From Alteromonas pelagimontana (GTDB lineage: Bacteria; Pseudomonadota; Gammaproteobacteria; Enterobacterales; Alteromonadaceae), in contig NZ_CP052766.1 in the NCBI RefSeq assembly GCF_002499975.2, positions 1,860,001 through 1,924,000 of the forward strand: 64,000 bases of DNA. The letters run 5' to 3'. Below are positions 19,166 through 28,354 of the stretch, piece by piece. The position numbers and the translations under genes are program-made. Position 1 is the first letter of the stretch. Each line of letters begins with the position of its first letter. The notes beneath the pieces were generated by a model, which was not told the DNA's origin, made no database searches, and was given only the letters and a program-made list of their open reading frames with translations.

Positions 19166-19789
19166 TTATGCTTCTATTTCAACAGGCCAGATAAACCTTG
19201 CACGCACGGCCTTGCTGGCCTTATGTGGCGCGGTAAATTTACTGCCTTTAACGAACCGCTGAATTTCGCGATTCAATTCGTGATAAGGGTTTTCAACAAT
19301 ATCAATAAGGGTGACGTCACCTTGTTCATCAATCATCACGTCAAGTTTCACGATGACTTTGGTCACCCCTCGATGACGCAGTTTTTTAGGAAAGTGTATT
19401 TTAACAGGCGTAAGTAATGATGGCTTACCGTCTAAATCGCCCAAGCCGTAGGCATCCCAGTCGACTTCCGGCACTTCCCACTGCGTTTGCTGTACCTGAA
19501 CATCCGGCATATCCGGCTTGGCTATCTCGATGTTGGGATCAATTTCCAAATTCGCCATTTGTACCTGAACGCCACTTCCTTCTACCTGCATATTGACATC
19601 AGCTTGTTGCGTGACTTGTTGGCTTTGCGGCGGCGGTGGAGGTGGCGGCGGAGTCATGGCGGCATCCAGTTTTCTTACCACCAGAGTTTGGGAGTTACCT
19701 GAGCTTAGATAATGTCCCAGCCAAAGCACGCCTAACGACGCAGATAACACGGCGGCGCTTAATAATGAGGCGCTGAACTGCTTACGCAT
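19166..19789 (-). CDS. tonB: Energy transducer TonB (TonB2 type)
   Basis: Links the inner-membrane proton motive force to outer-membrane receptors. The 207 residues begin with an N-terminal membrane anchor (about 8-30). A short proline run (MTPPPPPPPP near residue 45) follows, then a periplasmic spacer, and the C-terminal TonB domain (about 120-205) with KVIVKLDVMIDEQGDVTLIDIVENPYH. It is shorter than classical E. coli TonB, as is normal for the TonB2 branch. It is encoded 19 bases after exbD and just before the TPR gene. Confidence 0.94.
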   Translation of the reverse strand: MRKQFSASLLSAAVLSASLGVLWLGHYLSSGNSQTLVVRKLDAAMTPPPPPPPPQSQQVTQQADVNMQVEGSGVQVQMANLEIDPNIEIAKPDMPDVQVQQTQWEVPEVDWDAYGLGDLDGKPSLLTPVKIHFPKKLRHRGVTKVIVKLDVMIDEQGDVTLIDIVENPYHELNREIQRFVKGSKFTAPHKASKAVRARFIWPVEIEA

Positions 19790-19808
19790 ACTCGTCGCTC
19801 CCTGTACG

Positions 19809-20216
19809 TTATGGTTTCAAAGTTGCGATATTGACGGTTTCTGATCCCGCCAGTTTCGCGGCATCTATGACTTCTACCAGCAGCGCTGTGGGTACGGCTT
19901 TATCTGCCTGAATAACAACCGGCCGTGGCTCCTGCGCTTGCAACTGCTCTAGTGTTCCGCGCACGCCGCTTATGCCAATGTTACTGCCGTCGTACATTAC
20001 CTGACCGCTTTGAGTAATCGCCAAAAGAATTACCATTTGATCCAGCTTTTGCGCCGATATCGCCTGGGGTTTGTCTACTTCAACGCCCGTTTCTTTGACA
20101 AAAACGGTAGAGACTATAAAAAAAATAAGCAGAATAAAAACTACATCCAGCAAGGGTGACATGTCGATAGTCTGCATTTGCTGGGCATCAAGACGGCGCT
20201 GTAATCGGCTAGGCAT
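19809..20216 (-). CDS. exbD: ExbD/TolR family proton-channel protein (ExbD2)
   Basis: A 135-residue biopolymer transport protein with one membrane helix (about 24-43) that contains the essential acidic residue Asp24 in DMSPLLDVVFILLIFF. A periplasmic domain ends ETVNIATLKP. With ExbB-type proteins it forms the proton channel that energises TonB. A longer frame starts at 20243; the ATG at 20216 gives MPSRLQRRLD and overlaps the exbB stop by eight bases, and was preferred. Confidence 0.94.
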   Translation of the reverse strand: MPSRLQRRLDAQQMQTIDMSPLLDVVFILLIFFIVSTVFVKETGVEVDKPQAISAQKLDQMVILLAITQSGQVMYDGSNIGISGVRGTLEQLQAQEPRPVVIQADKAVPTALLVEVIDAAKLAGSETVNIATLKP

Positions 20217-20610
20217 GATGCTGGGCTTCCTTAATTTGTGCACTGTGCATCGCGGTTTTCACGTACATCAGGCACAGCCAGCCGGGTATTGCCAGAATCA
20301 GCCCTAGTTGCGTGGTCAACAATGCATCGGCAATACCGCCACTTACCACCTGACTATCGGCGCCTTGAGTGACTATTCCTACAAAGCTGTCTTGTAAACC
20401 CATTATTGTGCCAAGTAATCCCATTAGCGGCAGCGCCCCCACCAGCACGCTCGGAAGTAGCTGGCGCTGGTGAATGCTGTCTTCCCCGTTGATGTGCTCC
20501 GGTAACACCTGATGACGTGTGAGAAACAACAGCCATATTTGCTGATATGCAAACCAGGCGACTACAATCATTACCCAGCAAAGGCTATTTTCAAGAATCT
20601 GATTTACCAC
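20209..20610 (-). CDS. Short ExbB-like MotA/TolQ family protein (ExbB2)
   Basis: A 133-residue protein of the MotA/TolQ/ExbB proton-channel family, much shorter than E. coli ExbB (244). It keeps three helices: an N-terminal one (about 10-30), and the conserved pair including LPLMGLLGTIMGLQDSF and GGIADALLTTQLGLILAIPGW. It is probably the ExbB2 of a TtpC-type TonB2 system, working with the adjacent large TtpC-like protein. It starts four bases after that gene and overlaps exbD. Confidence 0.9.
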   Translation of the reverse strand: MVNQILENSLCWVMIVVAWFAYQQIWLLFLTRHQVLPEHINGEDSIHQRQLLPSVLVGALPLMGLLGTIMGLQDSFVGIVTQGADSQVVSGGIADALLTTQLGLILAIPGWLCLMYVKTAMHSAQIKEAQHHA

Positions 20611-20614
20611 GGCA

Positions 20615-21985
20615 TCAGGCTCCTGCTGGCTGTGGAGCCATTCCTAATAAAGAATCTTCTTCTCTTTGATTCTGCTGATTATCCTGAACATGACTGCTAG
20701 CCTCAGGGACATCGTCACCACTAAGTAACAGCGCAAAACTTTCTAAATCAGTGTAATACTGGCGCGCTTTGCGAGACAACAGCGCGTTAAGAATAAGCGC
20801 GGGAATAGCAACAACCAGACCCAACTCAGTGGTCACCAATGCTTTAGCAATGCCGCCTGAAATGACTTCAGGATCGCTGGAGCCAAACGAGGTCATCATA
20901 CGGAATGTTTCAATCATACCGCTGACGGTACCTAACAAGCCCAGCAAAGGCGCGACTGCGGCGGTGACCGCTATGGCATTGAGCCATTTTTCTAACTTTT
21001 GCTTGTTTTGCTGAAGCTGTACAAACAGATGATCATCCCGCTCCCTGGCATTAAGTGCATTACGAGCAATATCCAGAAGCTGGCGCTGCATACCTTTTAT
21101 ATGTTGCGCAGCTTTGCCGGTGCCGTTTAGAAGCGGTGCCAGCGCACGTGCGGAACTTACCGGCACAACGGCAGGTAAACGCCATAACTGTAATACTTTA
21201 ACTATTCCGATTACCGTGGCAATTAAGGCAAAAAGCAGAATCGGCACAACCCACACGCCGCCTTTAATGACATGTTCGACCACCGTTTCGGATGCTTGCT
21301 CTCTGGTCATAGCACGACCCATAGTTGGGTCAAATACAACACTTCCCTGCGGTTGCTGACGAAGCGCAATAACGGGTTCGCCCAAATCGCCTTCCAATAT
21401 TCCAGACGCTCGCAGCATATCTTTTTGTTGCTCTGCTAAGCCGGCTAGCTGCTTGTCTTGCTGATAAAACCAGGTCACCGGCCCCAGGGATAAAGTTGCT
21501 GCCTCGGCAATTTCGCCGTTGCCCAACACCACCTGCTTTTGTTGCCATTGTGGACGCTGTGCCTGCCCCAGCGTTGCCGCAATAGTTGTCGCTTTTTGCA
21601 TCTTTTCTGCCAGCGTTAACGACTGCAGTTCGCCGTAATTTAAGCCGTTTTGTTGTAAAAAACGGTCAAGCAGATTCTGCTGAAAATTTTGTTGCTCTTT
21701 CCAGGATGCGAGTCTGTCTTCCATTTGGGTTAAGCTAAGCGTACGTTCATCTACCAGCCGCCTGGCGACAGCAGTGTCATTGCGTAGCGCTATCACCTTT
21801 TGCTCAAGCGCCCGCAGTTCATCCGCTAGTTTGACGCGTTCTCTGACAATTCGCGATTCAGTGCTGGTAAGACTGTGCTTCGCCTTCTCGATGTTAGTGA
21901 GTACGTACTGCTCCACCGTAGTGGCCTGAGCCATAGGAAGAAGATTAAAAAGTAAAAGGAATACTGCAGGAAGCGATGTTCTCAT
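20615..21985 (-). CDS. TtpC-like MotA/TolQ/ExbB protein with long periplasmic N-terminus
   Basis: A 456-residue protein with a signal peptide (1-22) and a long helical, partly coiled periplasmic region (about 25-210). The first membrane helix is at 243-267, and the MotA/TolQ/ExbB domain (about 300-435) includes PLLGLLGTVSGMIETFRMM and GGIAKALVTTELGLVVAIPALI. This layout defines TtpC, the extra ExbB-like subunit of Vibrio-type TonB2 systems, needed for siderophore uptake there. The gene follows DUF3450 with a two-base gap and precedes the short exbB. Confidence 0.92.
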   Translation of the reverse strand: MRTSLPAVFLLLFNLLPMAQATTVEQYVLTNIEKAKHSLTSTESRIVRERVKLADELRALEQKVIALRNDTAVARRLVDERTLSLTQMEDRLASWKEQQNFQQNLLDRFLQQNGLNYGELQSLTLAEKMQKATTIAATLGQAQRPQWQQKQVVLGNGEIAEAATLSLGPVTWFYQQDKQLAGLAEQQKDMLRASGILEGDLGEPVIALRQQPQGSVVFDPTMGRAMTREQASETVVEHVIKGGVWVVPILLFALIATVIGIVKVLQLWRLPAVVPVSSARALAPLLNGTGKAAQHIKGMQRQLLDIARNALNARERDDHLFVQLQQNKQKLEKWLNAIAVTAAVAPLLGLLGTVSGMIETFRMMTSFGSSDPEVISGGIAKALVTTELGLVVAIPALILNALLSRKARQYYTDLESFALLLSGDDVPEASSHVQDNQQNQREEDSLLGMAPQPAGA

Positions 21986-21987
21986 CG

Positions 21988-22812
21988 TTAGCGGCTCCCT
22001 ACTGACTGGCTAGTTAATGCAGCAGACGCCGGATCCTCAAGGAGGACGGGAAGCTGCACCAGCTCAGGTTGATGACGTTTTTCAAAAATGGCTATGGCCT
22101 TGCTGATTTGCTGCGCATCGATATCGCTGTCAAATGTCCATCGCCAGTTGCCTTCAATGGCTTTGCCATAGCCAGCGTACTTGCCATCGCTGTTTGAGAA
22201 CCATGCGTAACTACTGCCTAAAAATAGCTGCTTCACCACAACATCGCTGCCATCCGGCGCAGCAAGAATGCCTTCGTTGACAGACACTTGCTGATTAAAC
22301 TGACCCAGCCGCGACAATTTTGCCAGTACGACCTGCAGTTGTTGTGAGGTATCAGCTTCGTTGTCCAGTGCTGCCTGTTCTTTATCCCAGGTGACTTGCA
22401 CAGGTTCAGGCAACGCGCTGTACAAACTATCGCTGCGCTGGCGCAGACCCTGTAATGCCCGGCTTACCTGAGACTGCTGCTCTTCAAGGGAGTTTTGCTC
22501 TGCCAGCAGGGCGTTTCGCCGCGCTTCCACATCATCCTGGGAGGCGGAACTTTGCTGTAAGATTTGCTGGAGTTGCTTTTGCTCTGCTTTTAATAAAGCA
22601 ATGCGCTGTTCGAGTGAGGGCTTACGCTCTTTCCACTCATTCAACAACAGCTGTTCTTGCTTTTCTATCTGGAGCCACTTGCCGGTAAGCTTATCCAGTT
22701 CATCGGCTTTGCTGGCCGCACAGGCACTTGCAGAAAACGCACCTTCAGCGCAAAGGGTAACCAAAAGCAGCCCTACCTGCGAAAGTTTCGAGGAAAAGAG
22801 TAAAGTATTCAT
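21988..22812 (-). CDS. DUF3450 family periplasmic coiled-coil protein
   Basis: A 274-residue exported protein with an N-terminal signal (cut near residue 32) and a long coiled coil (about 35-125) rich in Leu, Gln and Glu. A C-terminal domain contains SYAWFSNSDGKYAGYGKAIEGNW and IEKRHQPELV-like ends. DUF3450 proteins are regularly encoded directly upstream of ttpC in marine gammaproteobacteria; their exact role in TonB energy transfer is not established. A degenerate Fur-box-like sequence lies upstream, so this is likely the first gene of the transcript that runs through tonB to DUF3325. Confidence 0.88.
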   Translation of the reverse strand: MNTLLFSSKLSQVGLLLVTLCAEGAFSASACAASKADELDKLTGKWLQIEKQEQLLLNEWKERKPSLEQRIALLKAEQKQLQQILQQSSASQDDVEARRNALLAEQNSLEEQQSQVSRALQGLRQRSDSLYSALPEPVQVTWDKEQAALDNEADTSQQLQVVLAKLSRLGQFNQQVSVNEGILAAPDGSDVVVKQLFLGSSYAWFSNSDGKYAGYGKAIEGNWRWTFDSDIDAQQISKAIAIFEKRHQPELVQLPVLLEDPASAALTSQSVGSR

Positions 22813-22883
22813 GGTTTTCCTTCAGGAAAGTCTGCTTCTTTGACTATAAAACATGCTATCAAACACAATATTCCAAGTAAATA

Positions 22884-22904
22884 CGAATTGTTTTCATTTA
22901 TATT
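22884..22904 (-). promoter_or_regulatory. Weak Fur-box-like site before the DUF3450-ttpC-tonB transcript
   Basis: On the minus strand TGAAAACAATTCGTA matches the Fur consensus TGATAATNATTATCA at nine of fourteen positions. It lies about 75 bases ahead of the DUF3450 start. It is weaker than the receptor box; its position is its main support. Confidence 0.35.
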
Positions 22905-22967
22905 GTACCAAGGTTCCGATAATAGATGCGAGCTATGGCCCTGATATAAGGGCCATATAACGACACG

Positions 22968-25193
22968 CTAAAAGTGATAAGTTGCGGCTACCAAAAAGCT
23001 TCGCCCTAACTCATTGTAGGTGTTAGCACCAGCGGATAACGTAGTACCTTCCCGTTTTACTGACTTATCAAACAAGTTTTTAACCGAGAACGTCACATCA
23101 AACCCATTATTCAGTTGAAAGACGGTATTGGCGTTAAAAATTGTGTAGGAGGGACGATCTTTGGGATTCTCAACAATATCACCACTTCTTGGATCTACCG
23201 TTGGACTTTCAGTTTCACCATAATGCTGGGCACTGAAGACCAGCTCCCATTCCTCAGTGACCTGCCAGGAAAATAAAGAGTTAATCGTATAGTCAGGCAC
23301 AATTGACAATGGCTGATTGGTCGCTTTGTTTTTCGATTCCAACATCACTGTGGCATTAGTCGACCACTCAATGTTATCAGAGATAGGAATCAGCAGGTTA
23401 CCTTCCAATCCTTCAATAACAGCTTCGGGTGCATTGGCCCACCGGAACACCTGCAATACTCCGTCCCGGCTACCATCCAGGATGTATTCCGGCGCGTTGT
23501 TTCCCGTCATAATCTTGTTGCGATAGTCGTTGTGAAAATAAGTGACGCCCGCGTTAAGACCTTCGCTATTTGCGTACTGCATCCCAAGTTCTTTGTTCAC
23601 CGAGGTTTCATGTTCAAGATCAGGATTACCTAAAATAGAGCAGCCGCTTCCCTGGTTTGGATAGTCAGCCGGGCAGCCGTTACCTCGAGTGGTATAGACA
23701 TAATTAGGATTTAGCTGGTAAAGGTTCGGCGCTTTAAACGCACGGCTGATACCAGCCTGGAAATTCAACTCACCGGTAGCCTGCCATGACATATTTAGAC
23801 TGGGCGACCAGTTAGTGCCGGATTTACTGTGCTTGTCGAATCGCACACCTGGAGTAAGCATAATATCGTCAGTCAGTACGATATTGTCTTCTACATAAAC
23901 CCCGAACAAGTCTGCTGTGCTTATGGGATCGCGCTTCTCAGGATCTATTTCAGTTCCTTCAATTAGCACGCCATCGGCTGTGGCAAGACCGGCTTGATTG
24001 GAAGAATCGTCGTCCTGACGTTCGCCCCGGTATTCAGCGCCCAAAGTCATGGTTTGATTTAATCCCGCCAGTTTAAGAGGTATGTTCCACTCTGATTTGG
24101 CTGTCACGTTGCGCAGCTTGATGGTATTCATTTCACCGGTGTCGGTATTGATTGACCCTTCAGGCCCGCCAGCCAGACCTTCGCTTAAACGGGAATTTTT
24201 AGTTCCTTCCCACTGCAGATAGCTAAAGCTATCACCGAAACTAAAATCTCCGCGATGGGTAAGGCCTAAGGTTTTGCGACGCACTACACTGGTTTCTTCG
24301 CCAATGTATAAGTTACTGGTTTCGTGATCGACCCCCTGAAAAGCGTTATCACCAGAGTAAATGTTGCCTTGGCGGCTGTAAGCGCCTTCCAGCTCCCATA
24401 CGTTCTGTGCGTTTTGATCAAACCGAACGAGTGTTCTGGCGTCTATATTTTCCACACCTTCACGGCCCGCCGCGACATTGCTTTCCTCCTCCGTATATTC
24501 ACGGTTTAGGTCGGTAGAATCGCCATCCTGCTTATTATAATTAAGGATGGTGCGTTGAGAAAAGCTCTCTCCCAGCGGCCCACTGACAATCACATTCGCT
24601 CTTTTGTTCTCGCCTTCCAGCGAATTATCGGGAATTTCTGTTTGTAGTGTCACTGACGCAGAGGCAGAGTCAGGCTTTTTGGTAATAATATTGACCACAC
24701 CACCCGATGCGCCTGAACCGTATCGAGCCGCTGCCGGCCCCCGAATAACCTCAATACTCTCAATGGCTTCTGCCGGAACCCAGTTACTGTCACCTCGGGT
24801 ATCGCGCTCACCAGTTCGGCCCATTTTCACACTATTGCGTGACAACACCGGTTTGCCGTCAATAAGAATAAGGGTGTTTTCCGGTCCCATACCGCGAATA
24901 TCGATTTGACGCTTGTTTCCGTATTGGCCGGTACTTGAATTACCCGTCAGATTTACACCAGGCATAGTTCTGATAAGTTCGGCCACGTCGTTGGTAACCG
25001 GGCGACGTTTAATGTCTTCGGTGGTGATAACAGATACACCGGGAGCTTGTTTAAGCTCTTCAGCTGCAGATTGCACAACAGTGACATCAAGCGTCTCAAG
25101 CTCACCGCTTTCGTCGGAAACCTGGGCCAGTACTGCAGGAGACAGCATAGGGAACAATGCCCCGATGAAAATGATTTTACCGTATTTCGACAT
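22968..25193 (-). CDS. TonB-dependent outer-membrane siderophore receptor, FepA/PfeA type
   Basis: A 741-residue outer-membrane receptor. It has a signal peptide (cut after about residue 24, AVLAQ), a likely TonB box (ETLDVTVVQS near residue 33), and a plug domain with GVNLTGNSSTGQYGNKRQIDIRGMGPENTLILIDG. IEVIRGPAAARYGSGASGGVVNIITKK follows, then the 22-strand barrel ending FLVAATYHF. Plug motifs are closest to ferric enterobactin receptors (FepA, PfeA, IroN), so a catecholate siderophore is likely; this is inference. The frame opens at 25235, but the ATG at 25193 has a CAAGGATT ribosome site and starts the signal. A strong Fur box lies upstream. Confidence 0.93.
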   Translation of the reverse strand: MSKYGKIIFIGALFPMLSPAVLAQVSDESGELETLDVTVVQSAAEELKQAPGVSVITTEDIKRRPVTNDVAELIRTMPGVNLTGNSSTGQYGNKRQIDIRGMGPENTLILIDGKPVLSRNSVKMGRTGERDTRGDSNWVPAEAIESIEVIRGPAAARYGSGASGGVVNIITKKPDSASASVTLQTEIPDNSLEGENKRANVIVSGPLGESFSQRTILNYNKQDGDSTDLNREYTEEESNVAAGREGVENIDARTLVRFDQNAQNVWELEGAYSRQGNIYSGDNAFQGVDHETSNLYIGEETSVVRRKTLGLTHRGDFSFGDSFSYLQWEGTKNSRLSEGLAGGPEGSINTDTGEMNTIKLRNVTAKSEWNIPLKLAGLNQTMTLGAEYRGERQDDDSSNQAGLATADGVLIEGTEIDPEKRDPISTADLFGVYVEDNIVLTDDIMLTPGVRFDKHSKSGTNWSPSLNMSWQATGELNFQAGISRAFKAPNLYQLNPNYVYTTRGNGCPADYPNQGSGCSILGNPDLEHETSVNKELGMQYANSEGLNAGVTYFHNDYRNKIMTGNNAPEYILDGSRDGVLQVFRWANAPEAVIEGLEGNLLIPISDNIEWSTNATVMLESKNKATNQPLSIVPDYTINSLFSWQVTEEWELVFSAQHYGETESPTVDPRSGDIVENPKDRPSYTIFNANTVFQLNNGFDVTFSVKNLFDKSVKREGTTLSAGANTYNELGRSFLVAATYHF

Positions 25194-25298
25194 TCCACAA
25201 TCCTTGAAGTAATGAATAAGGGATTGCACGCACATGAGCTGAAAAACAATATTATGAGGAGTGCGTGCTTAAGCGGGACGTATTCAATCACACATCTA

Positions 25299-25317
25299 AA
25301 TGAAAATCATTATCATT
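25299..25317 (-). promoter_or_regulatory. Fur box of the TonB-dependent receptor
   Basis: TGAAAATCATTATCA (25301-25315) matches the palindromic Fur consensus TGATAATNATTATCA at thirteen of fourteen positions. It lies about 110 bases ahead of the receptor start on the minus strand, a normal operator position. It supports repression of the receptor by iron. Confidence 0.85.
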
Positions 25318-25582
25318 GTTGGTGATAAATTCTTAAGACACTTTGAAAAATTTTTCAACAATTCAATCTCTTGTTCCTCAAACTGCTGTCAAAGCTAAAT
25401 AACCTGTTTTCCCTTCAATTATCCGTAGAAGCGTTAATTTCCTCAGCCTGACTTTCCATCCAAAAAATTTTTTAACGTAAACTCCCCCGACTTAGCCGCG
25501 AATTTATTGCCAGACTTGAGCTTTTTTGACACTCTGACAACATTCATGCCTAAGCGTGAACCTTCAACTCACGGAGAACCTA

Positions 25583-27106
25583 ATGCGTAATATAAAAAGA
25601 AGTACACGCAGTCTGGCAATAGTCCTTTGTCTCATCTGGCAACCTTTTGTGCAGGCTGAAGACGCCAAAGCTTCCGCTCCCGCGCCCGAACCTGAAGCAA
25701 AAATGCAGGTTACCCAGCACAAAGCCACCATCAACGGTAAATCGATTAAGTATTCTGTTCACGCCGGCGACACACATTTAAAAGACAAAAAAGGCAAACT
25801 GACTGCCAGTATTTTCAGCATTGCCTACATTCGCGAAGATGTTGATAAACGTAGCCAGCGCCCTTTGTTATTTGTATTCAATGGCGGGCCGGGCTCGTCC
25901 AGCGTCTGGATGCATATGGGCTTGTTTGGCCCTAAGCGTGTCGTTTTGCCTTCTGACGCCACTAACGTAGGCGCACCGCCATTTCCTGTCGAAAACAATC
26001 CACAGAGCTTATTAGATGTAGCCGACATGGTGTTTATCGATCCGGTGGGAACGGGATACTCTATCCCGCTGGGTGAGAAAAAAGGCAAAGATTTTTGGGG
26101 TGTAAACGAAGACGCAGCCTCGTTAGCAGAATTCATACGCGTATTCATTACCAAAAACAAGCGCTGGAATTCGCCGAAATATCTGTCTGGTGAAAGCTAT
26201 GGCACTACTCGTGCAGCCGCACTGGTGAAGTCGTTACAGGAAGGCTGGGGCAGTATTGATTTAAATGGTGTAATGCTGATTTCTTCCATTCTGGATTTCC
26301 AAACCGGTGACTTTACTGATGGCAACGACTTACCATTTGTCACCTTTTTACCTACCTATGCAGCCACAGCCTGGTATCACAATGCCATTGATAAATCTCA
26401 ATACAAAAACCTGCAGGAATTTGTAGAAGAAGTACGCCAGTTTGCGCTAAACGATTATGCATCCGTATTGCTGAAAGGCGCGTTGGCATCTGAGCAGGAA
26501 GTCTCAGCCGTGGTTAATAAATTACACCAGTACACCGGCTTGAATGAAAATTACATTCGCCAGTCCAATATACGCATCAACGAGTTTGCGTTTATGAAGG
26601 AATTGCTACGGGATCGCGGTGAAGTGGTAGGGCGGTTGGATAGCCGCTATATAGGCGAAGATGCCAATAAAGTCAGCAGCCGGTTTGAAGCCGATCCCGC
26701 CTCCTATGCCATAGACGGCGCCTACACTGCCGCGTTACAGGATTACATGGCCAATGAGTTAGATGTACTTCGTGAAGAACGATATAACGTACTTTCGGGC
26801 GAGGTATTTTCTAACTGGAACTGGCTGTATGGTGATAGCCCCCGTAGTCAGGGGTTTGTGTCAATGACTCCGAATCTTGCGCGGGCAATGCGTCAAAATA
26901 AAGATTTTCGCGTATTTATCGCCAATGGCTATTTTGACCTAGCGACCCCGTTTTTTGCCACAGAATATTCCATGAATCACTTTGGCATTAATAAAGATAA
27001 AGTCACGCTGACATATTATGAAGCCGGTCACATGATGTATATCCATCAACCTTCGCTCGACCAATTAACCAAAGATATTCGCGCCTTTATTACTCCGAAA
27101 AAGTAA
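25583..27106 (+). CDS. Exported S10 family serine carboxypeptidase
   Basis: Peptidase of the S10 (serine carboxypeptidase) family, 507 residues, with a signal peptide (cut near residue 25, FVQAED). An Ala/Pro/Glu-rich stretch follows, then the family motifs NGGPGSSS at 100-107 (oxyanion hole), SGESYG with nucleophile Ser205, and the other triad members Asp452 (ANGYFDLATP) and His483 (EAGHMMYIH). It probably removes C-terminal residues from peptides in the periplasm or outside. The ATG at 25583 has an ACGGAGAA ribosome site and starts the signal; a longer frame from 25556 was rejected. It is divergent from the receptor gene, and appears monocistronic. Confidence 0.92.
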   Translation: MRNIKRSTRSLAIVLCLIWQPFVQAEDAKASAPAPEPEAKMQVTQHKATINGKSIKYSVHAGDTHLKDKKGKLTASIFSIAYIREDVDKRSQRPLLFVFNGGPGSSSVWMHMGLFGPKRVVLPSDATNVGAPPFPVENNPQSLLDVADMVFIDPVGTGYSIPLGEKKGKDFWGVNEDAASLAEFIRVFITKNKRWNSPKYLSGESYGTTRAAALVKSLQEGWGSIDLNGVMLISSILDFQTGDFTDGNDLPFVTFLPTYAATAWYHNAIDKSQYKNLQEFVEEVRQFALNDYASVLLKGALASEQEVSAVVNKLHQYTGLNENYIRQSNIRINEFAFMKELLRDRGEVVGRLDSRYIGEDANKVSSRFEADPASYAIDGAYTAALQDYMANELDVLREERYNVLSGEVFSNWNWLYGDSPRSQGFVSMTPNLARAMRQNKDFRVFIANGYFDLATPFFATEYSMNHFGINKDKVTLTYYEAGHMMYIHQPSLDQLTKDIRAFITPKK

Positions 27107-27248
27107 GCCGTCTTTTTAACCCCAGGCCCCAGTGTGGTGCTTGGGGTTCTGCGGTTCTCTGTCCTCATCAACTTTTCAGTCACCCCAGTTCCCGTTACCT
27201 TTCCAAGCCTGCTACACTAGCGCCATTAAATACCCAATGACGAAAATC

Positions 27249-28136
27249 ATGGCTTGGATACAACTTAGAATCGATACTTCTGCAGAATTGGCAGAGCAGG
27301 TCGGTAACATGCTGAGCGCCAACCGCGCCCAGGCAGTCACATTTCTTGATGCCAAAGATACGCCAATGTATGAGCCGAAGCCCGGCGAAGTGATGCTGTG
27401 GCCAGATACGCAGGTCGTCGGTCTTTTTGACGCTACAGAAGACATGCAACCCATCATTCAACGGTTAGGCAAAGCCAAAATCCTCGGCAGGAATTTCAGC
27501 TACAAGCTTGATCCTCTTGAAGATAAAGATTGGGAACGAGAATGGATGGATAATTTTCATCCCATGCAATTTGGTAAACGTTTGTGGATCTGTCCAAGCT
27601 GGCGCGATGTTCCTGACCCAAACGCCGTCAATGTCATGCTTGATCCCGGGCTGGCGTTCGGTACCGGCACTCACCCCACCACAGCGCTGTGTTTACGATG
27701 GCTGGATGGCTTGGATGTAAAAGATAAGACCGTGGTAGATTTTGGCTGCGGTTCAGGAATTCTTGCACTCGCCGCTTTAAAATTAGGTGCCAGCAAAGTG
27801 ATTGGCATTGATATCGATCCACAGGCTTTGGAAGCGACCATGGAGAACGCGCGGCGTAATCAGGTACAAGATCGCTTAAACGTGTATTTACCCAAAGATC
27901 AACCTGCGCTTGAAGCCGATATTGTCATGGCCAATATTCTCTCCGGACCGTTGATTGAACTACAAAATATCATCACCGGCTACTGTCGTCCGTCTGGTTT
28001 ATTAGTTCTTTCAGGGATTCTGGCCGAACAGGTAGAAAAAATAGAAGCTGCATACCAACGAGATTTCACCTTAAACAAAAGTATGATTGAGGGTGAATGG
28101 GCGCGGGTATCTGGTAAACGTAACGCCGTAATTTAG
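27249..28136 (+). CDS. prmA: Ribosomal protein L11 methyltransferase
   Basis: SAM-dependent enzyme that trimethylates ribosomal protein L11. The 295 residues begin [17 protein letters not shown], matching the family start. The frame opens at 27132 and another ATG is at 27237, but their extra residues do not resemble PrmA. Motifs are [22 protein letters not shown], the SAM-binding [18 protein letters not shown] and [10 protein letters not shown], and the NILSGPL motif. It is followed by dusB-fis, a conserved order in gammaproteobacteria, but about 220 bases separate them. Confidence 0.96.
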   Translation: MAWIQLRIDTSAELAEQVGNMLSANRAQAVTFLDAKDTPMYEPKPGEVMLWPDTQVVGLFDATEDMQPIIQRLGKAKILGRNFSYKLDPLEDKDWEREWMDNFHPMQFGKRLWICPSWRDVPDPNAVNVMLDPGLAFGTGTHPTTALCLRWLDGLDVKDKTVVDFGCGSGILALAALKLGASKVIGIDIDPQALEATMENARRNQVQDRLNVYLPKDQPALEADIVMANILSGPLIELQNIITGYCRPSGLLVLSGILAEQVEKIEAAYQRDFTLNKSMIEGEWARVSGKRNAVI

Positions 28137-28354
28137 CTTGAAAAATAGTAGTAATTTCACTGCAGCAGCCTGTCTCTATGCAGGCTGCCCTCTCTCCTGT
28201 GCCACGCCGCAGCTCAAATGAAATCAAAACTGTCAAGAGCCTGACACTAAATTTTGTGTGATTTTTAGCCTTTTCAAAAGTAGCGAAAATGCGTACACTT
28301 AGCGCCCCGTTTTGGACAAGTGTACAAATAGTGTGCAGCTCTAGGTTGTTTAAC
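28137..28354 (+). promoter_or_regulatory. Leader and likely promoter region of dusB-fis
   Basis: The interval between prmA and dusB holds no gene. Inverted repeats such as CTGTCAAGAGCCTGACA and TGTACAAATAGTGTGCA suggest regulator binding. In E. coli the dusB-fis promoter is growth-rate controlled and Fis-repressed, so similar control is possible, but no specific site was identified. Confidence 0.4.
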
